Shown here: positions 11,018 to 22,325 of the stretch, piece by piece
Numbering within the stretch: position 1 is the first letter of the stretch
How the letters are laid out: each line of letters begins with the position of its first letter
Assembly (NCBI RefSeq): GCF_024139115.2
Contig: NC_085139.1
Span: forward strand, 106,989,935-107,053,934
Length of the DNA stretch: 64,000 nt
Source: Armigeres subalbatus
Lineage: Eukaryota > Arthropoda > Insecta > Diptera > Culicidae
Direction: 5' to 3'
Notes under the pieces: model-generated
What the model saw: only the letters and a program-made list of their open reading frames with translations
Told to the model about the DNA's origin: nothing
Database searches by the model: none
Translations under genes and position numbers: made by a program

Positions 11018-11709
11018 AGATCGCAAATCCTGAACTCAAGGACGGTTTGGATAACTCAGGATATCCCAAAACTATAGATAGTGGAATATATAGATGAGTG
11101 AAGATAAATCCTCTGCCTCCAAACGAGCTGTCAAACGTGTCTCCAAACGAGCATTACGTCACGATTTCAATGGAAATATTTAGGGCGTCATATGTGCGTG
11201 TGCACGGTGAAAACAAAGCGACCCAGCCATGCTTTCGCTCATCTATAGATTCTACTATCTATACCCAAAACCATCTGACCATGCCTCTTGATCTTCAGGA
11301 ATATGGCATGCACACGGTTGAATACATATCCAAGCTTGGAGCGACGAAAAAGGCTAGCGTGGTAGCTAAAGAACGCATGTTCTGAACTCAAGGACGTTTT
11401 GGATAACCCAGAATATCCCAAAACCATCTTACCATATCTCTTTATCTTCTGGAATATGTTTTGGGCATGGTTGACTACATATCCAAGCTTAGAGCGTCGA
11501 AAAAAGATAGTGCCATAGCTGTAGGTCGCAAGTTCTGAACCGAAGAATGGTTTGGATAACCCAGGATATCCCAAAACCTTCTGAACATGCCTCCTGATCT
11601 TCCGGAATATGTTATGAACATGGTTGAATACATATCCAAGCTTGAAGCGACGAAAAAAGCTAGTGTCGTAGCTGTAGATCGCAAGTTCTGAACTCAAGAA
11701 TGGTTTGGA
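11018..11709 (-). repeat. Tandem ~153-bp units (arm B), ending before ChAT
   Basis: Four units in reverse orientation relative to arm A, with ctgaactcaagg-type cores at about 11030, 11383, 11537 and 11690. After subtracting the MITE in the first gap, the spacing is about 153-157 bp. The last unit ends at tggtttggat, only 112 bp before the ChAT exon. Confidence 0.8.
11073..11263. mobile_element. 191-bp MITE with 8-bp target duplication
   Basis: Ends are inverted: tatagatagtggaatatat and its partner ctactatctata, extending about 30 bp. The flanks carry cccaaaac at 11065-11072 and 11264-11271, matching the satellite unit sequence. An 8-bp duplication is typical of hAT elements. No coding capacity. 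Confidence 0.8.
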
Positions 11710-11821
11710 TTTTTGGCTTTTCAAAAGGGTCTTCATACCTGCTGCGTCAACAAAACTGCTATAATCGAACACGCTAGACTGTGTATATTATTAGACATTA
11801 ACAATTTCTCTTCCATTGCAG

Positions 11822-13351
11822 ATGCTTCCAAAGGTACCGGTCCCGACCTTGGACCAAACCATGACCGAATACCAACGGGCTCTCCAGCCTATCCTATCAC
11901 CCCAACAGTTGGAACACACCAAAGCCATCATTAAACAATTCACCGCGCCTAATGGGCTCGGTGCGGCGCTGCAGCAGTACTTGCTGGACAAACGGGAAGC
12001 CGAGGAAAACTGGGCCTACTACTATTGGTTGAACGACATGTACATGGACAACCCGCTGCCATTGCCAATCAATTCGAACCCCGGAATGGTTCTGCCCCCG
12101 CGGAAGTTCACCACCGTTAACGATTTGGCACGTTTCGCCGCCCAAATCGTGGATCATCTCGTTAGTCACAAGGAAATGTTGGACAGCGGGGGTCTGGCAC
12201 AGGAACGGGCCACTTCACGCGAAAAGGGTCAACCGCTGTGCATGGCTCAGTATTACCGGCTTCTCGGGTCCTGCAGACGACCTGGCGAGCAACGTGACAG
12301 CCAGTACTTGCCGGAGAGGAGGACCGATGAACATGTCGTAATTTGTTGCAGGAATCAGGTTTGTTATTAGCTCACACTTACTGATTGAACAATGTTACAA
12401 TGAAAGTTCTACTCCCGTAGATGTACTGTCTTCCAGTGAAAGCGGGCGATCGGGGGCGATTGAATGAAGACGAAATTGCTTCCCAAGTGTTGCACGTTCT
12501 GAACGATGCTCCGTGTCTGTCTAAGAAAGCGGCCCGAATCGGTCTATTAACGACTGAACCGCGCCCACGGTGGGCCAAAGACCGAAAGCTGCTGCTATTG
12601 GAGGATCAGAACGCACGGAATATCGAACTCATCGAGCAGGCACTGGTGCTGATCTGCATCGATGAGCCCATTCCGTTGACGTTCAATGCCAGGGGATTCA
12701 ATGGTTCTCCAGCGGGGGCGCACTACTGTGGCGGTCGAGACGAAAGCAACATGGCCCAGGAAATGATTCACGGCGGTGGTAGCGAATACAATTCAGGCAA
12801 TCGCTGGTTCGACAAGACGATGCAGTTGATCATCTGCAACGACGGCACCTGGGGCTTGTGCTATGAGCACTCGCCATCGGAGGGAATTGCAGTGGTTCAA
12901 CTGTTGGAGGGTATTTACAAGAAGATAGACGAATCACCGGCCAGAGAGGAAAGCGGTTCCCAGGACCATCTACCACCGCCGGAGCGTTTGGAGTGGATTG
13001 TTCGCCCGGAGATTGATCAGCGGATCTGCGAAGCGGCACGTAATGTCGATAAGTAGGGTGGGGAATAAATCTGTAGAAAACAGAAATGGTGACTTCGCTT
13101 CTTTTCCAGAAACATCGAAGATCTTGACTTTTACGTATATCGATATCGACCGTTTGGGAAGAATTTCATCAAGGCCTGTCAGGTTAGTCCGGATGTATTC
13201 ATCCAATTGGCACTGCAACTGGCGTACTTCAAGTGAGTATAATATGAACTATGCAAACGCTATAAATCTAATGTTTCATTTAATACTTTCCAGGCTCTAT
13301 GGACATCTAGTGAGCACGTATGAAAGTGCGTCGACAAGAAGATTTGCATTG
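11822..13351 (+). CDS. ChAT: Choline O-acetyltransferase, first four visible exons
   Basis: Makes acetylcholine from choline and acetyl-CoA in cholinergic neurons. Exons: 11822-12358, 12421-13052, 13110-13232, 13294-13351, all with AG/GT borders and matching phases (0, 2, 2, 0), giving residues 1-450. The start has the choline/carnitine acyltransferase signature LPKVPVPTLDQTM. YYWLNDMYMDNPLPLPINSN follows at about residue 70. The catalytic His is 329 in YEHSPSEG. The last exons encode VYRYRPFGKNFIK and TYESASTRRF. The first exon starts with an in-frame ATG directly after the acceptor tccattgcag, so a further 5' exon is expected outside the window. In flies the vesicular acetylcholine transporter gene lies in the first ChAT intron; no such gene is seen in 1-11,821. 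Confidence 0.95.
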
Positions 13352-13639
13352 GTAAGTACTGCGAGCTGAATGAATATAAACCGTAAAGGTACAACTGCAA
13401 CGTCATTGAAAGCAATTGTGAATAGGGCTAGTAGAAAAAGGTCGTGATCATCATAAGACAGAGAGCAAAGTGCATTTTCTATTTCAGGCGACCAAATAAA
13501 AGTATCGTGGGATTTTGATCAATTTTACATAAAAGGCACTCATGAAAAAATGTTGTGTTTTGTTTTAAAATTAAAATTTCTAAACTATTTAAATATATAT
13601 ATGCAAAGAAAAATGACTAATCAATAAACTAATCCTACC

Positions 13640-14067
13640 TACCTATCCTGTGAGGGTCGTACAATCCGTATTGTCCGGAGCAAAACCGAATGTAATGTAA
13701 TATTCAAGGACGCTCGTTCTTGGGACGCCAATCGCCAGTCTCCCTGCACACCGGACGCACGCACATCTTCCTCGATTGCAGACAGCCAACAAGTGCGGGC
13801 TCTACACGAAGGCCGACGTCCTATTCCAGGCTTCCTTCTAAACACCACTCTTACGGCATGTGCACTTTATGTTCAGTCTACTATAATCTGCCGTATTTTG
13901 CATTTTTGCCTGCCGATGTCTACATTTTTGTACTCTTTGTACAACTCGTGATTCATGCGTCTGCTCCATTAGCCATTTTCCACCACGCCACCAAGTATTG
14001 ATCGCAGTATTTTCCACTCAAACACTCCGAGAGCTCGATAGTCCATGCTTCATGGCCGTACATGGGC
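13640..14067 (-). mobile_element. RTE-like LINE fragment (C-terminal end)
   Basis: Broken - strand readings include YGHEAWTIEL, MANGADA, then RKPGIGRRP, LSAIEEDVRASGVQGDW and RLASQERA. This is the same family tail as at 41.3-42.1 kb (RFRGRSRTRWLFAVEEDL, NAQGDWKRL). Several frame breaks. It joins an unrelated R1-like reading at about 14067. Confidence 0.6.
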
Positions 14068-15230
14068 GACTGTGCGACTGTCAGTTCTACCTCGGGAATT
14101 GACTCTCCGTAGACCTTCAAGGTTACGTCATCGGCGAAGCTGACGATATTAACACCAAGAGGGAACTTTTGCTACAGAACCCCGTCATACGAAAGGTTCC
14201 ATAATACCGGGCCCAGTATTGAACCTTAGCGGATGTCCTGCGGCAATAGGAAGGCTTCTCTGACCGAAATCGGTCTCGTATAGTAGTACACGTAGTAGCT
14301 TTCCAAAATCCGGCATATGCCAAAATCCGGAAAATTGCCTTGCGATGCAGGAGGCCAGGGACTTGTGGCTCGGGACGGGAACCCGAGTAGACGAAAATAG
14401 CTCATTAATATCAAATGTTGATAAGATAGCACAATGAGATATTTACATGATTGATATAAGAGATAAAAGATCAGACGACAATATCAATATTTTGCACTAA
14501 AATATCATTAGGAGATCAAGTTGTGCTATTTGTAAGAAGTGATCAATATCATGTGCCATTAGTTTGTTCTTATCCATAGCATATCTTGATGTTCAAATGA
14601 TATTTCGGTGCAAATTTTTGATATTGTTGCCCGTTCTTTTATCTCTTATATCAATCAAAACCATATCATGTTTAGATATTCTGTTCATGACTTCTGCCCG
14701 GGAAGAGTACCTCGATAATAATCCCCAACCTATCCGGGGACCGTTCAGGGGGTGAAGACCGTTCAGGGGGAGAGAGTGGTCTTGGCCATCACTATCCTGT
14801 AGGCGTCACCCCACGGATTCGCATTGGCTCCTTCGCATAGGTTGTCGAAACACATTCTCTTGTTAAAGGCCAGTTTCGTAGCTCGAAACACTGCACGGCG
14901 GTCCGCAATTTCATCCTACCTTGCATCCCTCGTCTAGCCTTTTAATCGAAGGGCCGAAATCTCGGCACTCCACCAGTGTACCGGGCGTCCGCCATTTCTC
15001 GGCAGGGCTTTCTTCAGCATGGTGGCGTCGCACGCGCGTAATAGGACATATACCAACGCATCCCCGCTTAGACCTTCAGTGTTGGCTTCCAGTCTCAGGG
15101 CCGCGGTGAAAACTTCGCTGTCAAAGTGATTGGTTCTCCACCCACGGACCTGATAGGGATCCCCGAACCTCGGATGTTGCACGCCATAGTTGATCTTAAA
15201 GCGAGTCTAGTGCCAGACCAGGACCGACAA
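14068..15230 (-). mobile_element. R1-like LINE ORF2: post-endonuclease and RT part
   Basis: Reading 15182-14934 gives DSEVFTAALRLEAN, ACDATMLKKA and PVHWWSAEISALR, the R1-type linker between endonuclease and reverse transcriptase, followed by RMCFDNLCEG and NPWGDAYRIVM. After a small palindromic insertion at 14410-14690 the RT resumes with PGIMEPF and the YADD-equivalent VNIVSFADDVTLKVYGES. It is the continuation of the endonuclease at 19139-19640, displaced by a 3.9-kb insertion. Many stops and shifts. Confidence 0.65.
14410..14690. mobile_element. Palindromic MITE-like insertion in the R1-like LINE
   Basis: tgattgatataagagataaa near 14450 is inverted at atctcttatatcaatcaaaa near 14645, and gacaatatcaatatttt / atttttgatattgttg pair further in. 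It is AT-rich with no frame. It separates LINE coding DNA on both sides. Exact ends are uncertain and no target duplication was resolved. Confidence 0.55.
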
Positions 15231-15339
15231 TTTTTTTTAATCTTTATTAAAGTGATTTTTAAATTAAAAATAAAGCCGATACAAATATTAAAATTATTTT
15301 ACGTCCGACAGCTCTTGGAAAACACGAGGGGGGGGGAAT

Positions 15340-16480
15340 AAAAAAAATAACAAGGAAACGAAAAAAAAGTCCAAAATGGGAATAATTGCATGAAAAATTT
15401 GGAATTTTAATGGAAAATGATAGCAAAGAATGTTTAGAAAAGCAAAGAATATTAATATTTGTAATATATTTATGCAGTAATGAACTTAGCACAAACTTTA
15501 TATAATTAAAAAAAACTGGAACTTATTTCCGTAGAAATTTTAGTTTTTATTTTTGGGAAAGTTTTTGCAGATGGACTCTAAACTGTTGAATCCATAACAC
15601 CAACATTTTTAAAGTACGGCTAGATTCATAAGCTTTTGTTTAAGTTGGATGCAGCTCAAATTTGTTGTACTGGGGCAATGGTCAGGTGTACTTTTGAAAT
15701 CAGAGATGTGTTGTCTGAACATGGATATTTTATGAAGGTTCGGAATTGCAGATTTCCCGGACTATATGGAATGCATAGGTGACGTTTGAAGTATCACACT
15801 CAGTTTTTTTTTACCAGGTTCTCAGCAATTTGTTCAACTTTTACCGAGATTCGCACAGCCGAGCCCCAGCAAACATGTTTTTCGCCGAGATATCTGTCAA
15901 AGTTGCTGAAAATCAGCAAATAATTTGCCGAAACCCAGCTAACAAACCTCATTTTTGACGGGATATCAGTTTTTTATTTTTCTGGGCACACGATTGTGCG
16001 GATTTTGCCGAGCTGCAGAAATAAAAACTGAGTATGTAGAATCGGTGAAGCCCGTCATATCAGCTCTTCATATCATGCTGACGTTCCTAAAATTATTGAA
16101 ATGACATGCTACTTGTTAGCGGCATAGATACGGCCTCGGATCAACCACTAGAGAGGATGCAATGGATGTTGAACTTACGCATGCAAGAAGTATGTGTGGA
16201 TCAGCGGCGGGGGTTTCTGTAAAGGAGGCTATTTCGGCTCACGCACGGCGATTGTCGTCTAGGAGCTTCCCAATCCTTACACGATCTGAGATGTCTTATC
16301 AGGTGTCTGGTTGCAGATTTTAGTTTATCTTACTCCAAAAGACGATACACTGAAAACAAACTTGCTTTTTGAGTTACAGCTCCACTTGTTTTATGAAAAA
16401 TAAAACATTCTTCCAAACAAGTTCTAAAATAAATTTATTACTTAGCTTAGCTCTATTACTTAGCTAATCAAAGTTACACA
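15340..16480. other. Non-coding part of the insertion
   Basis: AT-rich with no recognisable reading frame or repeat. An ordinary remnant within the 3.9-kb insertion. Confidence 0.4.
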
Positions 16481-17540
16481 ATTCATGCATTGATATTAGA
16501 CCGTCGCTCAGTATTCGGTATCCAGTTGTGAGCCCACCAGGCGCGAGCAGTAAAACATAGACATCGGGTGATGAATACTTGCAAATCTATGTGATCCCTG
16601 TCAATACGCACCAAGTCTCACCGGTGTAGAACATCGCAGATTTCATGTTAGAGTTGGGTATTCGAGGTTTGGTGCATTGTCTGGACAGATTGGATCACCA
16701 TGTTCTATGTTGATCTTGGTCCGCTGTCCGACGTTGGCTGGCTTTGGTTTTGACCTTCTCCAATCTTTGCCCGGCTACCGTGGAGTTCGAGTTTGTTGAG
16801 TGGGAGCATACGACCAGGTCATTCAGTTTACTTTACTTGGTAGGGCGTTGTGGCGTTAGTAAACCCGAGCAGCACACTTGTCACATACAGGTTTATGTGA
16901 CTTATGATCGACCAAATTAGACCAAAAACGAGTCACATTAGAGTTGCACCAACTAAATCAGTCATAACTGTGCTACTAGCAGTATCATCATCTCGTTCGA
17001 TTGCTCTATGGAGATAGACTGCTAAAGAGATCCATGATTTCTTCGACTACGATGAGAAATAGGTATATTACATGCACCCTTGTCTCCCTTGTCTCACTCA
17101 TGATTCCATGGTCAATCAATATCAAATGGAGGGACTTTTGAAATTAAATGACCTGCTCCAGCATGATGCAAAGCGTGACAGAATGGTTCTCACATGATCG
17201 TCCGAGGCGGAATCCTGTCTGCTACCGTCGGAGAATTATCAACATTTCCCTATATCAGAATTAGGAGAGGTAATCTAAACTTGAAGAAGAAGTTGATCAG
17301 CTGGATCGATGAGTGACTGAAATGTCGCGTCTTTATCTATCATTATCATATTTGTCCTTGCTCCATTCAGGCATCATGAAATATCGAAGAGGAATTGAAT
17401 ATCGCCGGTTTTTGCGGGTTTCCTACCATCGTCGGCCGGGGAGTCCTCCTGCGCCCGCTTCTCATGTCTGCAGGCAGCAGCATTTGACTTACTTTCCAGA
17501 CCCGCTTTTAGTTGGTAGGACAAGTATTTAGCTCCTCTGG
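16480..17540 (-). mobile_element. RTE-like LINE reverse transcriptase fragment
   Basis: The - strand reads QTGFRLGRSCENHS, LCIMLEQVI and FQKSLHLILIDH, then after breaks RIPNSNMKSAMFY and GETWCVLTGIT. This is the pattern of RTE-type reverse transcriptases (QAGFR.GRSC, then NSNVKS.LLYG.ETW). It is heavily decayed. It lies back to back with a + strand piece of the same family. Confidence 0.55.
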
Positions 17541-17564
17541 AAATGTATCAGCTGAAAACGGAGA

Positions 17565-18870
17565 CGATGCTTTCATGAGGCCGTAATAAACGCAGCGCTG
17601 ACATCGCGTTTGACTATCATCTTCTAATTGGCGACAATGCATTGCTCGGATTCAGCGGTGTCAAGAGAGGCTCAGGCGACGAATCAAAATAGACCGTCCA
17701 GAAGATCCAGCTGTGAAGAAATCGTTCGTTGAAGTTCTAAGAACTCGGGTAGTTGATGTTCTTAAAGGTGGCAGCGTAGAAGATAGTCGGGCAGTGAAAA
17801 ATGCTTTTATCGAAATCTGCGAGAAAAACTTGGGTGAGCTGCTCACTCAGCGAAAATAATGGATTACAGATGTAACCCGACGGAAGATTGAGGAGCGTAG
17901 CGTAGGAGCAAACGGTGAGGGAAGTGAAGAATCAGAGAAATAAAGTAGAGTCCGTCAACGGTATGTATTCCTGTAAGTGGGAGTCGGGTGCTGCTGCAGA
18001 CAGAACAGGGGGCATGGGTGGACTTCCTGACAGATGAAGAAAGGATGGCTGCAGCAACCGGAGGTTATTGCCTCATTTGCTCTTTGACTTGGACAGCTGA
18101 AGTGTTGGTTCGAGAACTTCGAACAGCGTCTTCAAGTCTCAGCCAGTGTTCTTCAAAAAACCAGCCATCCGAGGCATACAATTTGAAGTATTGGCTAATG
18201 ATCACAAAACGTCACGAAACGCTATATTAAAGCCTGATTTGTCGCCATTTTTATCAATTTGGGCGTGTTCAAAATATCTGAAAGCAGCACATAAAGCAGT
18301 AAATGTCATCTAAATTGATCGTCTCAGTGGTTGGCGAAAATTTTCAAAAATTGCCTGATTTAATAGGTGTCCGAAATTTAACGTGGACAGGCTTTAGTAC
18401 TGCAACGCTCATTTATGCTGAGTGAGCTCAAAGGGCTGACCGTCTGCTTTTTTGCGGTATCTCACCATCAGCAGGACCATGTGGTTGAGCGTCAACGAGA
18501 ACAGCCCCCCAAACTTTGCAGTAGCCGGACAATCGGAAGATTTAACCATCTTGACCATCTGATATCGGCAGATAGCGAAATCTGGATCGACATGGAACCA
18601 CGAGCTGGGGATAACTTTGCGAGTTACCGACATACTTGGAAACCATACCGAATGTACCACTCGATCTTGAAACGTGTTGAGTATATAGGCAAAGATAACG
18701 CAGATGATGTTTAAAATTTTCAATTCGGACGGCTATTCAGCTGGATAGCGTGTGCCGAGCAACATAAAAGCCATCAAATACCGATAACAGTATGTAGATG
18801 TTCGAGAACATTGGTGGAAATGGGTAGGCCACATATTGCAAGGGAGCTTAGACGGAATCTGTAAGCAGGA
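17565..18870 (+). mobile_element. RTE-like LINE fragment, internally deleted
   Basis: The + strand starts in the endonuclease end (SADIAFDYHLLIG), then RRRIKIDRPEDPAVKKSF, KNAFIEICEKNLGELL, WITDVTRRKIEERS and WFENFEQRLQ. After about 18250 the RT core is missing. The reading resumes near 18790 with VREHWWKWVGHILQGSLDGI, the RTE C-terminus. Confidence 0.6.
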
Positions 18871-19138
18871 GTCCCCTTAATATGCGTGATCTGATAGGAT
18901 ATAGAATATTTATACAGATAGATATGTATGCTGTTATTTTCATTTGAAATACTCTTGGTGACAAATGTATGGTCTATAAATGACTATTTTGTACCAAGAT
19001 AAAAACAGTGATGCACATGTTCAAAATTTAAAAAAAAAATTTCTCCCCCTCAATATTTTTGGAAAGTTGAAGGGGGGGTGACATAAAATAAATTTAATAT
19101 TTGTATCGGCCTAAAGTTCATCACTAAAGGACTGACAA

Positions 19139-20764
19139 ACGTTACGTCAATTCATGACTCGACCCCGTTCCTTCTGAACGTGCTAGTGGAACCATCATTG
19201 ACTAGCACTGCGTCGAGCTTCGCTAGCGCCTCTAGTAACGCTTGACCCCTTCGATTGGTGCAGCGGCTGCCCCACTCCACTGCCCAAGCGATAAAATCTC
19301 CTGCTATGACGACCGGCTTGCGACCCACTAGGTCAGACGATAGCCTATCGATTATCTTTGTGGGGCATATAAGCTACAATAGAACACACCATTGATCTTA
19401 GCTATCGCGACACCCTCAGCAGAGGAGTGTACCATCTCTTGAATCGGATACCGTCCCGTCGTGCAAATAGCCGCCATCCTAGACCCGTCCGCCACTCAAT
19501 AGCCGTTATCGACAGGGACGTTGTACGGGTCGGATAGGAGGGCGACATAGGTCCTCGACTCGTGGTTATTATGCAACTGTGGTACGTGCACGGCCTCTTG
19601 TTGTTTGTCTCTCCGATGGGACACGAAGATCCACCCATGGTTACAGGCTAGCTTGTTGCTGGCACAGATGCGGCACTTTGGTGCCTTATCGCATTCCTTC
19701 CTCTTGTGCCCTTTCTCAACACAACAATGACACTGGTTGCTACTGTCTGGGCCCTTACAGTTTTAGCTTGTGCCTCAACTCTAAGCACCGATAGCATCTT
19801 TCCACTGAAGGCGGCTAGAGTTTGCTCACTGGGCATACTGACCAGCCGATCTTCAACTTAACTCGCTCTATTACCTTACCTGCGTGCCAGAAGCAACAGC
19901 CTCTTAGGCGCACAGAAGACCTCACTTCGGCGTCGTCACCCAAGATCTCTTGAGCCAGCTTCCTGTAGTTTCGGAACCAAGATCATTCCACCGGTCTTGG
20001 TGCGTCTGACGCTTCGCACGTCCTGATCCAGCGCCGAAAGCTTTTCGGCCGTTCGCATCGATTTAAGGACTTCAGCGTACTTTTCCTTATCAGTTTTCAC
20101 CAACAAGGCCTCGCCTCTGTCCTTAGTTTCTTTGCGGGTCGAGATACGTTCGACATCCGCTTTGCCCTACTGACCATCTACCAGGGATTTTCGGTCCCTT
20201 GTGCCGATGGCACAGGCTGGCTGGTAGCATCTTGCGGCCCGGCGACTTGTGCCTGGTTGGTGCCTTTCGCCTTTTTGGGCCGAGAAGTCACCTTCTCGGG
20301 TCGACGCCTTTCGGCGTTAGGCCTTTGTGGTCGCACGTCGTTTGGCTTTGCTCTGAGCGCCTTCGCCGGATTGCTGCCTGAGCCGTTTCGGGTTAGGCGC
20401 AGTCTTTTCTTCATTGGCCGTCAGGGCGAAATCAATCGCCTCTTGGGCCATAGTCGCTCCTCCAAAGAAGGAGAAGGCATCTGTTTCAGCACCTTTGTCG
20501 GCCTTCTCTCTTCCCACCACCCGCCTAATAAACGCATCCTGTTCTTGTCTTGTGACTCGCCTGGCGGAGCATCTGAAGGTTCTGTTTCAGTTCCTTACTG
20601 AAGTTCTCGCTTGCGTTCGCAAACAAGATGATATCATCGAGTTGCTCGGCGACCATCCGCATCCCGGGTAGTGGCCCGCCGAACGTGTTGATAGGGCTAT
20701 TCCCCATCACTGCTGAAAAAACGCCGGTGCTGCTAGTTGCAGCCTCCATCACTCCACTCTCCAC
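19139..20764 (-). mobile_element. R1-like LINE: ORF1 (gag-like) and ORF2 endonuclease
   Basis: ORF1 starts at 20764 (EQLDDIILFANASENFSKEL near residue 40) and continues in broken frames through a basic linker (20414-20178) to zinc knuckles near 19750-19640 (CHCCVEKGHKRKEC, then CRICASNKLACNHG). ORF2 follows with ESRTYVALLSDPY, GVAIAKINGVFYCSLYAP, a VVIAGDF-type motif near 19300, and NDGSTSTFRRNGVES, the apurinic-type endonuclease of R1 elements. Several frameshifts make it inactive. Confidence 0.65.
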
Positions 20765-21300
20765 GTCCCTGGGAGGAGCCTCGCCAAACCCCCTTTGGCA
20801 AAGGGGTTTACCTCCTCCATGCCTAACGCATCGTCGAAAGAATTATTTTTATTTTCAATCATTGTAATTGGGTTTGGGTTTGTAATTGTAATTCGGCCCC
20901 GGTTTTAGGGGACGCCATTAGGACACTCGCCGTTTCGAGTCAGTGTCACCTGGCTCTATTAAGAGAGTAGAATTACGATATCAAAGACAAGGTCCGTTAC
21001 CACGCGACCAGAATGCCATAACCAGGATCTCACTGGTATTGATCCTGATGTGCCATTTGGCACTCCCCGGGCTCATGTGCGCTTTGAGCGGCCCACGGTC
21101 GCTTTGATATAGCCTGCTTGCGGACACATGCAGCTTTTTGTAGAGGTTTAACAGAGCTTGCTGCCAAGCCCCACCACTTCCTAGGCAGGCTCCCCAACTT
21201 GCAGAGGCCGTGGGGAGGCGTCATAAAGCCCTTGGACATAGTCCCTGCTGCTCTTTCATAGCGGGTGTAGGATTGCACAGTGGACCACGTCGTGATATTA
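20765..21300. other. Probable LINE 5' region, no gene
   Basis: Upstream of the ORF1 start on the - strand. Contains short direct gtaattggg/gtaattc repeats and one 82-codon open frame without motifs. Likely the untranslated leader of the R1-like element. Confidence 0.35.
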
Positions 21301-22116
21301 GGAGGAAAAATTTGTGTTTACCATAATGATAATATTTTAGGATCAAAGTGTCTTCAGCAAAGTCAAAGCTCATTAGTTAAGTTTTATTTTGAAGTTTGTT
21401 TCAATAGGGTCGCCCCACTATATTTTGAGATAAAATTTTTAACTTCTATATTTCTAATTTTAGCATTGTACGAAGTTCTAGAAAGTTATTCCTTATTTAA
21501 TTTTAAGACACTTTGCTGAAAAAACGATTGATGTACGTCGTTCGTAACATTTGTTATGATAATTCTAAATAATTATGTTAGGGTGACCCTAGAAAATCAA
21601 TATCTTCTGCAAAGTTTTAGAGCATAAAATATACATGTTTTGGTTACATAACCGAGTGAATTCATTGGTGGATTGCAGAGATATCACTGTTTTTCTTGAA
21701 AAAATCCATTGTTTTCAAATGCCTGTATTTTTCAATGGGGGAAAAGGGAGATCCATTTCTTCCTGGGTTAGACAGAGGAAGGGCTAAGGATTTTTTTAGC
21801 ATATTTTGGTATTGGGAAATATGAGGGAATTTGAGGTTTTCCGTCATTTAAAAATTGATTTTATACTTGGAAATCAAAATCATCAGTTCTAGAAGTATTG
21901 TAAAACCGAAAATTCCGCACAATTCGTCAAAAACAAAATGTTTACAGTAATCATAATTTCCTTATATATTTCCAACGCATCTTCTATTAATATACCGATT
22001 GGTAGAATAACTGTTGAAACAAACTTCAAAATGAAGCTTAAATAATAAGCTTTGACATTGCTGAAGACACTTTGTTCCTAAAATATTATCATCATGGTGA
22101 ATTTTTTTTTTCCTCC
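21301..22116. mobile_element. 816-bp non-autonomous TIR element, TA flanks
   Basis: The ends are inverted for about 115 bp: ggaggaaaaattt, aagtgtcttcagcaaagtc and gaagtttgtttcaa at the left reappear reversed at 22018-22116. TA flanks both sides (21299-21300 and 22117-22118). No open frame of note. TA duplication suggests Tc1/mariner-type mobilisation. Confidence 0.65.
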
Positions 22117-22325
22117 TAATCTCCCGGCGTGGCCCAATGTGCATTGTCTATTATCCGATACGGTGTTTTTTTTTTTCTTCCTAAGCAATGGAGGGGGAAT
22201 CTGCTCAACAAACATCCTTTGTTGTCCAGGAAGTGCGGGGTTAGGGACCACGACATCGTGACTATCGTGACATCGTGACTATCGTGCCAGCGCATTGCTG
22301 GCTTTCCTGGTGGCCTTAACACGCC

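Larger units (their letters stand above)
15241..19128. mobile_element. 3.9-kb retroposed insertion in the R1-like LINE
   Basis: ggaccgacaa (15231-15240) and ggactgacaa (19129-19138) flank it, a 10-bp duplication with one mismatch. The low end begins with a T run followed by aatctttattaaag, that is, aataaag plus poly(A) on the - strand. The two termini also match each other inverted around gccgatacaaatatt (about 60 bp). Inside are RTE-like LINE pieces in both orientations. Removing it brings R1-like endonuclease and linker together. Confidence 0.6.

Noticed and set aside
1..11821. Nested vesicular acetylcholine transporter gene, as in the fly cholinergic locus
   Set aside because: No multi-pass membrane protein frame exists upstream of the first visible ChAT exon; it may lie outside the window.
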